Positions 1 to 6,959 of a stretch of DNA of 16,994 nucleotides are shown piece after piece. A program made the position numbers and the translations under genes. The stretch comes from Pseudomonadota bacterium (lineage in GTDB: Bacteria > Pseudomonadota > Alphaproteobacteria > Rhizobiales > Xanthobacteraceae), in NCBI GenBank assembly GCA_023417665.1, contig JAEZFA010000188.1, positions 1 through 16,994 of the forward strand, in the 5' to 3' direction. The notes beneath the pieces are model-generated. The model was not told where the DNA came from, did no database searches, and saw only the letters and a program-made list of their open reading frames with translations. Within the stretch, counting starts at the first letter, position 1. Each line of letters opens with the position of its first letter.

Positions 1-171
1 GTGCAGCGGCAGCCGGATCAGATAGAACGCGACCGGCTGCGCGGGAAATGCCGAAAGAAATGCGAGCACCAGCAGCCAGCGCGGGGCAGGCTGTCCGAGC
101 TGACGGATCAGGAACCCCACGGCGGCGATCGACGCCACCGTCGTGATGAGTGCCGCAATCAGGATGCCCAT
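1..171 (-). CDS. Small membrane protein, 3' part outside the window
   Basis: Only the first 57 codons are present; the gene continues past the left edge. The translation begins MGILIAALITTVASIAAVGF and is strongly hydrophobic, with one likely membrane helix at residues 1-20 and a second at about 33-53, so an inner-membrane protein is the safest description. I do not recognise the family. The start is the first ATG after an in-frame stop: the TAG of the upstream cysteine hydrolase gene lies in the same frame three codons earlier, leaving a 9 bp gap. No clear Shine-Dalgarno sequence is visible, so translation may be coupled to the upstream gene. It sits last in the glyQ group. Confidence 0.6.
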   Translation of the reverse strand, partial: MGILIAALITTVASIAAVGFLIRQLGQPAPRWLLVLAFLSAFPAQPVAFYLIRLPLH

Positions 172-180
172 GAACGGGCG

Positions 181-780
181 CTAGGCTTTCAGGTCCGAAA
201 GCTTTGCGACGATCGCAAAACGGTCGGCAAGCCCGGCAAGCGCCGCGCGGTGCAGTTCGGCGGCAGCAAAAGCCGGGCCGCCGGTAGGATCGGGCAAATC
301 GCGCGTCGCCGCCGCGTCGCTGACGACGGTCGTGCGGTAGCCGAGATCGAGTGCGGCGCGCACGGTCGAGGAGATGCACATATGCGTCTGGAAGCCGGCA
401 ACGATCAGCTGCTTGCGGCCGGTCTTGACGAGTTCTTCCTGCAGGCCGGTCTGCGCAAACGCATTCGGCAGCGGCTTTTCGATGATGGTTTCGCCGGATG
501 CGCTCGCTGCCTGCGGCGCGAGCTTGAACGCATCCGCGCCGGGATCGAACAGGCCACCCGCGCGGCCCTTGTGCTGCACATGGATGACCGGTGCGCCGGC
601 GCTGCGCGCGGCCTTGAGCAGGATCGAAATGTTGTCCAGCGCGGCCTCGACGCCGACCAGCGGCAGCTTGCCGCTTACATATTCGTTCTGCGCGTCGATG
701 ATGACGACGGCGCTTTCGGAAAACCTGCCGGGATCGAGCGGCGCGCCGGCCATCTGCAGCAGGGTTTTCGGCGTGCTCAT
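181..780 (-). CDS. Isochorismatase-family cysteine hydrolase
   Basis: The 199-residue product has the single-domain layout of the isochorismatase-like cysteine hydrolases, which cleave amide or vinyl-ether bonds in small cytoplasmic metabolites. The expected Asp-Lys-Cys triad is visible: D29 in VVIIDAQNEY, K102 in EKPLPNAF and C135 in the THMCISSTVRAA segment. Length and fold markers (the C-terminal VVSDAAATRD strand-helix) match the family and nothing is missing. The substrate cannot be read from the sequence; nicotinamidase, isochorismatase and ureidoacrylate-amidase types share this scaffold. The gene starts 1 bp after the glyQ stop, so it is almost certainly cotranscribed with glyQ. No metabolic link to glycyl-tRNA synthetase is obvious. 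Confidence 0.88.
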   Translation of the reverse strand: MSTPKTLLQMAGAPLDPGRFSESAVVIIDAQNEYVSGKLPLVGVEAALDNISILLKAARSAGAPVIHVQHKGRAGGLFDPGADAFKLAPQAASASGETIIEKPLPNAFAQTGLQEELVKTGRKQLIVAGFQTHMCISSTVRAALDLGYRTTVVSDAAATRDLPDPTGGPAFAAAELHRAALAGLADRFAIVAKLSDLKA

Positions 781-781
781 G

Positions 782-1699
782 CTAGCGCCCTCCCGCGGTC
801 TTGAGCCACGCTGCGCCGCAGGCTTTCGCGAGTTCGCGCACGCGCAGGATGTAGCTCTGCCGCTCGGTGACGGAAATCACGCCGCGTGAGTCGAGCAGGT
901 TGAAGACATGGCTCGCCTTGATGCACTGGTCGTAAGCCGGCAGCGCCATCAGGTGTTCCTCGCCGCGGTCGCCGTCGGCGAGATATTTCTTGCAGGCGTT
1001 CTCCGCCATCCTGAACTGCTCGAACAGCATCGCCGTATCGGCATATTCGAAATTGTGCCGCGAATATTCCTGCTCGGCCTGCAGGAATACGTCGCCATAG
1101 GTGACACGCTTCTCGCCATCGAGGCCGTTGAAGTTCAGGTCATAGACGTTCTCGACGCCCTGCACATACATCGCGAGTCGCTCGAGACCGTAAGTCAGTT
1201 CGCCCGAGACCGGCGCGCATTCGAAGCCCGCGCCCTGCTGGAAGTAGGTGAACTGCGAGACTTCCATGCCGTCGCACCAGCACTCCCAGCCGAGCCCCCA
1301 GGCGCCGAGCGTCGGGCTTTCCCAGTCGTCTTCGGCGAAGCGGATGTCGTGGACCTTCGCGTCGATGCCGATTGCGGCGAGCGATTGCAGGTAGAGGTCC
1401 TGCAGGTTCGGCGGCGAAGGCTTCAGGATCACCTGATACTGGTAATAGTGCTGCAGCCGGTTCGGGTTCTCGCCGTAGCGCCCGTCTTTCGGCCGGCGCG
1501 AGGGCTGTACATAGGCGACGTTCCACGGCTTCGGTCCGAGCGCGCGCAAGGTCGTCGCCGGATGGAAGGTGCCGGCACCCATTTCCATGTCGTAGGGCTG
1601 CAGGATCACGCAGCCTTGCTTCGCCCAGAAATTCTGGAGCGCAAGGATCAGGCCCTGAAACGAGCGGGCAGGCGAGAGTGGGTCGGTTTTGTCGAGCAT
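782..1699 (-). CDS. glyQ: Glycine--tRNA ligase alpha subunit
   Basis: The 305-residue product is the catalytic alpha subunit of the bacterial heterotetrameric glycyl-tRNA synthetase, a class II enzyme that charges tRNA-Gly in the cytoplasm. Highly conserved blocks include QPYDMEMGAGTFHPAT (34-49), the SRRPKDGRYGENPNR region (67-81) and GELTYGLERLAMY (166-178). Length is typical of the family. The start ATG at 1699 gives the usual N-terminus running into SFQGLILALQNFWAKQGC. No good Shine-Dalgarno sequence precedes it. The partner gene glyS is not next to it: a cysteine hydrolase and a membrane protein follow instead, so glyS must lie beyond the left edge or elsewhere. A candidate promoter lies just upstream in the spacer after macB. 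Confidence 0.97.
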   Translation of the reverse strand: MLDKTDPLSPARSFQGLILALQNFWAKQGCVILQPYDMEMGAGTFHPATTLRALGPKPWNVAYVQPSRRPKDGRYGENPNRLQHYYQYQVILKPSPPNLQDLYLQSLAAIGIDAKVHDIRFAEDDWESPTLGAWGLGWECWCDGMEVSQFTYFQQGAGFECAPVSGELTYGLERLAMYVQGVENVYDLNFNGLDGEKRVTYGDVFLQAEQEYSRHNFEYADTAMLFEQFRMAENACKKYLADGDRGEEHLMALPAYDQCIKASHVFNLLDSRGVISVTERQSYILRVRELAKACGAAWLKTAGGR

Positions 1700-1726
1700 T
1701 GGTGCGCCGGTGCAAAAATCGGCGCG

Positions 1727-1755
1727 ACCCTAGGCAGGGTGCTTGTGTAAAGCAA
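1727..1755 (-). promoter_or_regulatory. Candidate glyQ promoter in the macB-glyQ spacer
   Basis: On the minus strand, TTGCTT (1755-1750) and TAGGGT (1732-1727) are separated by exactly 17 bp, a plausible housekeeping -35/-10 pair with about three matches in each hexamer. The predicted start of transcription near 1720 would leave a leader of about 20 nt before the glyQ ATG. Two small inverted repeats overlap the same bases: TGCTT-tacac-AAGCA and ACCCT-gcct-AGGGT. No T-tract follows directly, so an intrinsic terminator for macB is not convincing. This spacer is the longest gap in the minus-strand block. Confidence 0.33.
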
Positions 1756-1756
1756 G

Positions 1757-3751
1757 TTACTCGTAGGAGAGCGCCACCACCGGGTCCATCTGCGCGGCCT
1801 TGCGTGCCGGCAGGTAGCCGAACAGGAGCCCGGTCAGGAAGGCGCAGGAGAAGGCGAGGATCGCGGGCAGGGGAGAGAGCAGGATGGCAACGCCGAAGCT
1901 CTGCACGATCAGCGCGACCGTGAGTCCGAGTGCGACCCCGACCAGACCACCGATGCCGCAGACCACCAGCGCCTCGGTGTTGAACTGCAGGAGAATATTG
2001 CTCATGCGCGCGCCGGTCGCCATGCGCACGCCGATTTCGCGCGTACGCTCGGTGACCGAAACCAGCATGATGTTCATGACGCCGATGCCGCCGACCAGCA
2101 ACGAGATCGCGGCGACCGAGGCAAGCAGCAGCGTCAGCGTTTCCTGGGTTGCGATCGCCGCTTCGAGGATCGACGCGGTATTGCGGATTCTGAAATCCGT
2201 GACGCCGCGGTGCCGTTCGGTGACGAGTTTTTCGATTGCAGCCTGCGTCTCGTCGATCTGGCCGGCGTCGGCCACGAGAATGGTGATCGAGTTCAGGAAG
2301 CGCCGCCCGAAGATGCGCATGTATCCGGTCGAGAGCGGCATCATCACGACGTCGTCCTGATCGGCGCCCCACGGTGTCGCGCCGCGCGGACTCAACACGC
2401 CGGTGATCTCGAACGGCACGTTGCGCACCAGGAGATATTTGCCGATCGGACTTTCGCCGTTCGGAAACAGCGTCCGCGCGACCGTCTGCCCCAGCACGAC
2501 CACCGGCGCGTAACCTTTGACGTCGTCTTCGGAAATGAAGCTGCCTTCCGCCATGGCCCAGTCGCGTGCGATTGCGTAACCTGGCCATGCCCCCTGAATC
2601 TGGGTCGCGTAGTCGATATTGCCGTAGCGCACCGTGACGCGCGTCGAGCGCTCCGGCGATACCGCCGTGACGGCCGGGATCTCCGCGATCGCGCGGGCAT
2701 CTTCCTCGACCAGCGTGGCCTGATCGCCGGCCACGCGCACGCCGGCGCCGCCCGGGCGGATCACGAGCAGGTTCGTGCCCATGGCGGAGATGCGTTCCAG
2801 AACCTGTTGCCGCGAGCCATCGCCGATCGCCAGCATGGCGACCACCGCAGCGACGCCGATCACGACGCCGAGCAGCGTCAGTGCCGTGCGAAACAGGTTC
2901 ACGCGCATCGAATGCAGCGCCATCTTGGTCGCTTCGACGAGATCGGGCAGCCAGCGGTTGCGGGTACTCAGATCGAGCCTGAAGTCCGCCGTGTCCGATT
3001 TATGGTCGCGCAGTTTCCGTTCGTCGGACTGGATGAGGCCGTCCGCGATGTGAATGACGCGATGGGCGTGCTCCGCGATCTCCGGGTTATGCGTAATGAG
3101 AATGACGGTGCGGCCTTCGGCGTGGAGTTCCTTCAGAAGTTCGAGCACTTCCTCGCCGGAGCGGCTGTCGAGCGCGCCGGTCGGCTCGTCCGCGAGAATG
3201 ACCGGCGCTTCGTTCATCAAGGCCCGCGCGATCGAAACGCGCTGCTGCTGTCCGCCGGAAAGCTCGGTGGGCCGATGGTCGGTGCGTTCACCGAGCCCGA
3301 GGCGGGCGAGAAGCGCCTCGGCGCGGGTCATGCGTTCGCGCTTCGGCCGTCCGGCATAGGCCGCCGGAATTTCCACGTTCTCGGCGGCGGTAATGCCGGG
3401 CAGCAGATTGAAGCGCTGGAATACGAAGCCGAAGGTCCGGCAGCGAAGTGCAGCGAGCTCGTCCGCCGAAAGCGTCGCGACATCGAGCCCTGCGACGCGA
3501 TACGTGCCGTCCGACGGCCGGTCGAGACAGCCGATGATGTTCATCAGTGTCGACTTGCCGGAGCCCGACTGCCCCATGATCGCGACGAACTCGCCCGCTT
3601 CGATGGTGAGCGAAACGCCGTCGAGCGCGCGCACGGTGGTCGTGCCCTGCTGGTAATGCTTGGTGACGCCGCTGATTTCGATCAGCGGCGGGGAAGGCGC
3701 GGCCGTTCGTTCTGTCGGGGAAGTGCGCTGCCGGTATTGCGCCGCGCTCAT
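1757..3751 (-). CDS. macB: MacB-type ABC exporter (ATPase-permease fusion)
   Basis: The 664-residue product has the MacB architecture: an N-terminal ATPase domain (about 23-245), a first membrane helix (about 287-309), a large periplasmic core (about 310-535), and three C-terminal helices (about 540-562, 596-619, 625-647). The ATPase motifs are intact: Walker A GQSGSGKST (60-68), signature LSGGQ (164-168), Walker B VILADEP (184-190) and the H-loop histidine H221. In known systems MacB dimers with a MacA hexamer and a TolC-type outer-membrane channel expel macrolides, peptides, haem precursors or lipopeptides from the periplasm; the substrate here is unknown. The ATG overlaps the macA stop by four bases (ATGA), which points to translational coupling. 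The 20 residues before the ATPase domain are low in complexity and the true start could be slightly internal. Confidence 0.93.
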   Translation of the reverse strand: MSAAQYRQRTSPTERTAAPSPPLIEISGVTKHYQQGTTTVRALDGVSLTIEAGEFVAIMGQSGSGKSTLMNIIGCLDRPSDGTYRVAGLDVATLSADELAALRCRTFGFVFQRFNLLPGITAAENVEIPAAYAGRPKRERMTRAEALLARLGLGERTDHRPTELSGGQQQRVSIARALMNEAPVILADEPTGALDSRSGEEVLELLKELHAEGRTVILITHNPEIAEHAHRVIHIADGLIQSDERKLRDHKSDTADFRLDLSTRNRWLPDLVEATKMALHSMRVNLFRTALTLLGVVIGVAAVVAMLAIGDGSRQQVLERISAMGTNLLVIRPGGAGVRVAGDQATLVEEDARAIAEIPAVTAVSPERSTRVTVRYGNIDYATQIQGAWPGYAIARDWAMAEGSFISEDDVKGYAPVVVLGQTVARTLFPNGESPIGKYLLVRNVPFEITGVLSPRGATPWGADQDDVVMMPLSTGYMRIFGRRFLNSITILVADAGQIDETQAAIEKLVTERHRGVTDFRIRNTASILEAAIATQETLTLLLASVAAISLLVGGIGVMNIMLVSVTERTREIGVRMATGARMSNILLQFNTEALVVCGIGGLVGVALGLTVALIVQSFGVAILLSPLPAILAFSCAFLTGLLFGYLPARKAAQMDPVVALSYE

Positions 3752-4935
3752 CGCGCGAACCTCGAGAACCCGAAACTCTTCTGCTTCTGCGCGGTGCGGG
3801 AAAGCTGCCCGACGACCACCTGCTCGCCTTCGGAAAGTCCGCTCTTTACTTCCGCGACGTTGCGGTCCTGCAAGCCGACCGTGACGCGCTTGATCTTGAT
3901 GTTTCCGTTCTCCAGCACCCGAACGGTATAGGCGCCTTTCTCGCGGGTCGAAGGCCGCAAGGCCGCAACCGGAACCAGCAGTGCATCCTTCGTCGCGCCG
4001 AGTACGAAGAAAACCTGCGCGGTCATGTTGGTCAGGAGTTCGCGCTCTTTGTTCGGAATGTCGATCAGCACATTATAGAGAATGACGTCGTTCACCGTCT
4101 GCGGGGTCGGCAGCACCTGCCGCACCACGGCGGTGTAGCGTTTGTCCGGCATGCCGAGCGTCGTGAAATAGACCGGCATGTCGACCGTGATGCGCGGAAT
4201 ATCCGCTTCGGCGACCTGCGCCCAGACCGTCATCACGTCGAGATCGGCGATCCGCACGATGATCGGCGCAGTCTGGTTTGCGTTCAGCGTTTGCCCTTCG
4301 AACGCGATCTGGTCGACGATGGTGCCGTCCTGCGGCGCGAAAATCTTGGTGTAGTTGAGGTTCGCTTCGTCGCCGGCGAGCGTCGCCTCCATTTCCTTGA
4401 TCTGCGCCTCGAAGGCGGCAATCTTGCCCTGATTGATTTTCAGGTTTGCGGTCGCAAGTTCGAAGGCGTCTTTGCTTGCAGCATTGCTCGAATAAAGCTG
4501 GCGCGTGCGTTCCTCGCGGGCCTGGTCTAGCAAAAGTTGCGCACGGGCCTGATCGAGTTGTGCCCTGAGGTTCTCGATTTTCGCGCGGCCGGCCAGCACG
4601 CGCGTCTGATAGACGGTCGAATCGATCTGCGCGATCAGCTGGCCTTTCTTCACCGTGTCGCCGATCTCCACCGTGACCTGCCGGAGCTGCCCCGACACCT
4701 GCGTGCCGACATCCACGAAAGTCTTCGGCCGGATTTGCGCGAGCGCGGTGACGGTCTTTTCGAGGTCCCCCTTCGTGACTGGCTGCGTGCGATAGGAAGC
4801 GGCACTTTCGCTGTCGCCGCTGAGCGCGTACCAGCCGAGTGCTCCTGCGCCGATCACGAGGAGTGCGAGGAGTGCAAGCCGCCGCCGTTTCGATGGCGCG
4901 CGCACGGCGGTGGTGTTGTCGGATTTCTGCAGCAT
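3748..4935 (-). CDS. macA: MacA-type periplasmic adaptor (membrane fusion protein)
   Basis: The 395-residue product matches MacA in layout. It has a short basic cytoplasmic start, a single N-terminal membrane helix (about 20-38), a split lipoyl domain (VGTQVSGQLRQVTVEIGDTV near 76-95, then LNYTKIFAPQDGTI near 193-206), a long alpha-helical hairpin between them (about 113-190), then beta-barrel and membrane-proximal domains. Such adaptors bridge the inner-membrane MacB exporter to an outer-membrane TolC-like channel and stimulate the ATPase. The VLPTPQTVNDVILYNV segment (274-289) resembles the corresponding MacA stretch. It starts 4 bp after the small upstream gene and overlaps macB by four bases. 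No TolC gene lies in the window, so the outer-membrane partner must be encoded elsewhere. Confidence 0.92.
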   Translation of the reverse strand: MLQKSDNTTAVRAPSKRRRLALLALLVIGAGALGWYALSGDSESAASYRTQPVTKGDLEKTVTALAQIRPKTFVDVGTQVSGQLRQVTVEIGDTVKKGQLIAQIDSTVYQTRVLAGRAKIENLRAQLDQARAQLLLDQAREERTRQLYSSNAASKDAFELATANLKINQGKIAAFEAQIKEMEATLAGDEANLNYTKIFAPQDGTIVDQIAFEGQTLNANQTAPIIVRIADLDVMTVWAQVAEADIPRITVDMPVYFTTLGMPDKRYTAVVRQVLPTPQTVNDVILYNVLIDIPNKERELLTNMTAQVFFVLGATKDALLVPVAALRPSTREKGAYTVRVLENGNIKIKRVTVGLQDRNVAEVKSGLSEGEQVVVGQLSRTAQKQKSFGFSRFAR

Positions 4936-4939
4936 TGCG

Positions 4940-5125
4940 TTACAACTTTTCCGGCCGGTAGGTGCCGGTCACCGGATCGCGCTCGAGCTTGCGAACGTCG
5001 CCGTTTTCCGCCTGCTCGCGGACCCGTTCGAGGTCTTCATTGGCCTTCTTTTCGGCCATCGACCAGAGCTTGGCGCCGACCACGGCACCCGCGGCGCCGA
5101 GCAGCCAGAGGATCACAGGAGGCAT
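4940..5125 (-). CDS. Small single-pass membrane protein, 61 aa
   Basis: The product starts MPPVILWLLGAAGAVVGAKL, a clear membrane helix at residues 3-21, followed by a charged helical stretch (SMAEKKANEDLERVREQAEN) and a short tail ending GTYRPEKL. The family is not one I can name. The start at 5125 is preferred over the longer reading frame from 5194 because the latter runs into the peptidase gene and lacks membrane character there. A purine-rich GGGAAA lies shortly before the 5125 ATG. The gene sits 22 bp after the S49 peptidase stop and 4 bp before macA, so it is cotranscribed with both. A membrane-anchoring or partner role for either neighbour is only a guess. Confidence 0.72.
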   Translation of the reverse strand: MPPVILWLLGAAGAVVGAKLWSMAEKKANEDLERVREQAENGDVRKLERDPVTGTYRPEKL

Positions 5126-5147
5126 CGAAGTTTCCCGCGCATGAGGT

Positions 5148-5999
5148 TCACAGTCCGAAGCGGCTCCACAGCGCCCGCTCTTCGAGGGTGGCAAGCGCCG
5201 TCTTGGCCCAGTCGTCCGGCAGTATAGCGCCGGACATGCCGGGGATGCGACGGGAGAAGAAACCGCCCGGTGGCGCGATCAGCGGGGTCGCGACGTTCTT
5301 GCCGAAGCGCTTCTGCAGGGTGCCGCGCAGGTCGCCGACGCCGTCGATCAGGCCGTATTCGCGCGCCTGTTCCGCAAGCCAGTATTCGCCGTTGAAAAGC
5401 ATCTTGTCGTCGGCGTCGAGTTTCTTACCGCGGCTCTTTTTGACGAGCGCGATGAAGTCGGCGTGGATTTTCTCCTGCAGGGCTTTCAGCCGCTTGATGT
5501 CTTCCGGCTTCTCCGGAAGGAAGGCATCGAGCTGGCGCTTGCTGTCGCCGGCGGTATAGACGCGGCGTTCGACGCCGACCTTCTTCAGCATCTTCTCGAA
5601 ACCGAAGCTCGCCGAGACCACGCCGATCGAGCCCACGATCGAATAAGTGTCGGCGATGATCTCGTCGCCGGCGCAGGCGATCATGTAGCCGCCGCTCGCC
5701 GCGACATCCTCGACGAAGACCAGCACCTTCTTCTTGTTCTTTTCCGCAAGCTGCCGGATGCGCTGGTGGATGAGATGGGATTGCGTCGGTGCGCCGCCAG
5801 GCGAATTGACGATGAGCGCGACGGCAGGCGCGCGGCGATAGGCGAACGCCTTGTCCAGTTGCCGCGAGACGCTTTGCAGCGACATCGACGACATCAAGGG
5901 CATCTGCATGCCGATCGCACCCGCGAGCCGCACCACCGGCACGACCGGCCGGCGGCGGAAAAGCCGCGAGAAAAATCCGTTGTTGTCGCCACGCGCCAT
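5148..5999 (-). CDS. S49-family serine peptidase without membrane anchor
   Basis: The 283-residue product is an SppA/SohB-like (family S49, ClpP fold) peptidase using a Ser-Lys dyad. The nucleophile is S102 in DVAASGGYMIACAGD, followed by the family motif VGSIGVVS (122-129); K154 in YTAGDSKRQ is the likely general base. NSPGGAPTQS (65-74) forms the usual oxyanion-side loop. The start at 5999 is chosen over the upstream ATG at 6032 because GGAGA lies 8 bases before it and it leaves the methyltransferase stop intact, with a 4 bp gap. The N-terminus is basic and has no signal peptide or membrane helix, unlike classical SppA, so a cytoplasmic or peripherally bound enzyme is suggested. Substrates are unknown; relatives clear signal peptides or membrane-protein fragments. 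Confidence 0.9.
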   Translation of the reverse strand: MARGDNNGFFSRLFRRRPVVPVVRLAGAIGMQMPLMSSMSLQSVSRQLDKAFAYRRAPAVALIVNSPGGAPTQSHLIHQRIRQLAEKNKKKVLVFVEDVAASGGYMIACAGDEIIADTYSIVGSIGVVSASFGFEKMLKKVGVERRVYTAGDSKRQLDAFLPEKPEDIKRLKALQEKIHADFIALVKKSRGKKLDADDKMLFNGEYWLAEQAREYGLIDGVGDLRGTLQKRFGKNVATPLIAPPGGFFSRRIPGMSGAILPDDWAKTALATLEERALWSRFGL

Positions 6000-6003
6000 G
6001 GTT

Positions 6004-6732
6004 CTAGTCTCCGAACAGGGAATCGCCTTCACGCAGGATACGTTCTGCGGCTGCGCTCGGTTTGCCGTCGTGATCGTTGAGGGTGATGCCGGGAAGCATC
6101 TGCGTCGGCGTCTTTCGCCCTTTGATGGCCCGCACGATCAGGCGGATCGCGCTCGCATCCGGCTTCGGAAATACCGGGATTATTTCGATAGCACCGAAGC
6201 GGCCGTCCAGCGACTTAAGGATTGGTAATATCGCTTCCGGCCGATGAATGATCGTTAAGGCGCCGCCCGACTTGCAGTGACGCGCGGCGCGCAGGATCCA
6301 GCGCTCCGTCATCGAACTCTCTGCCATATGCGCGAGCGCGCGCCCGCCGTCGGGCGACGCCTGCAGCGCGGCGCTGTCGTTGAACGGCGGATTCAGGATC
6401 ACGAGATCGAAGCCGTCCATGGGCAGCGAAATGCTTTGCGTGACGTCGCCGCGCACGACTTTCACGGCATTGCCGAAGCCGTTGCGCTCGGCGTTTTCCG
6501 AGGCGAGGGCGACGAGCGCCGGATCGATTTCGACCATGGTCACCTGCCAGGCGATCTTGCGCGCGAGCAGCGCCAGTCCCGCGGTGCCCGCGCCCGCGCC
6601 GAGATCGAGCGCAAGCATGGATTTCGGTGCCGCGGCCGCGAGCAGGATCGCGTCATGCCCGGCGCGATGACCGCGCCTCGGCTGCAAGAGGTTCAGCTTG
6701 CCGCCGAGTACCGCATCGTCGGTGGTTTCCAT
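6004..6732 (-). CDS. TrmN6-like SAM-dependent adenine N6-methyltransferase
   Basis: The 242-residue product is a class I SAM-dependent methyltransferase of the tRNA1(Val) (adenine(37)-N6)-methyltransferase type (TrmN6/YfiC, COG4123). The SAM-binding motif I is LDLGAGAGT (42-50), the acidic residue of motif II is in MVEIDP (66-71), and the catalytic NPPF (114-117) marks an exocyclic-amine methylating enzyme. The N-terminal LLQPRRGHRAGHDAILLAA segment is also typical of this group. The RNA target is inferred from the family only, and other N6-adenine or N5-glutamine methyltransferases share NPPF/NPPY. Its stop is 4 bp before the peptidase start and its own start 2 bp after the DUF2007 gene. The peptidase Shine-Dalgarno sequence lies in its last codons, which suggests coupled translation. 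Confidence 0.87.
   Translation of the reverse strand: METTDDAVLGGKLNLLQPRRGHRAGHDAILLAAAAPKSMLALDLGAGAGTAGLALLARKIAWQVTMVEIDPALVALASENAERNGFGNAVKVVRGDVTQSISLPMDGFDLVILNPPFNDSAALQASPDGGRALAHMAESSMTERWILRAARHCKSGGALTIIHRPEAILPILKSLDGRFGAIEIIPVFPKPDASAIRLIVRAIKGRKTPTQMLPGITLNDHDGKPSAAAERILREGDSLFGD
6008..6012 (-). promoter_or_regulatory. Ribosome binding site deciding the S49 peptidase start
   Basis: GGAGA on the minus strand lies 8 bases before the ATG at 5999, inside the last codons of the methyltransferase gene. It supports the shorter 283-residue peptidase rather than the reading frame that opens at 6032. Confidence 0.6.
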
Positions 6733-6734
6733 GG

Positions 6735-6959
6735 CTAATCCGATTTCAGCGCGTCGCCGTAGCCGGCTTCGGTAAGCAGTTGCCTCGCGCGGCGCTGGTC
6801 GTCGTCGGCAACTAGAATGCGGCGCGGCAGAAAGCCGAGCGAGCCTTCCATCACGCTCATGTTCTGGTCCGCGACGAAGCAGGGAATATCGGCGGACTTC
6901 AAAAACGCTTCGATCGCGGAGATCAGTACGGCATCGTTGGTGCGGACGATTTCCTGCAT
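6735..6959 (-). CDS. DUF2007 domain protein, 74 aa
   Basis: The 74-residue product starts MQEIVRTNDAVLISAIEAFL, continues into a DIPCFVADQNMSVMEGSLGF segment, and ends with a RRILVADDDQRRARQLL helix. This matches the small DUF2007 family (annotated as putative signal-transducing proteins; ferredoxin-like alpha-beta fold), whose function is not established. The start at 6959 is set by a TGATG overlap: the A of the glycosyltransferase stop TGA is the first base of this ATG. The frame stays open further upstream, but that part is only a shadow of the glycosyltransferase gene. The stop lies 2 bp before the methyltransferase ATG. I remember a DUF2007-methyltransferase-S49 order from other Hyphomicrobiales. 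Confidence 0.85.
   Translation of the reverse strand: MQEIVRTNDAVLISAIEAFLKSADIPCFVADQNMSVMEGSLGFLPRRILVADDDQRRARQLLTEAGYGDALKSD

Noticed and set aside
1140..2588. 482-codon minus-strand frame across the macB-glyQ junction
   Set aside because: It is another frame of the same strand as macB and glyQ and shows only low-complexity Arg/Gly/Ala sequence.
2210..3931. 573-codon plus-strand frame opposite macB and macA
   Set aside because: It is antisense to two well-supported genes and rich in Arg, Asp and His from mirrored codons; no domain is seen.
5126..5194. Extended N-terminus for the 61-residue membrane protein
   Set aside because: The extra residues are encoded inside the peptidase gene, are polar, and would place the membrane helix internally; the ATG at 5125 fits better.
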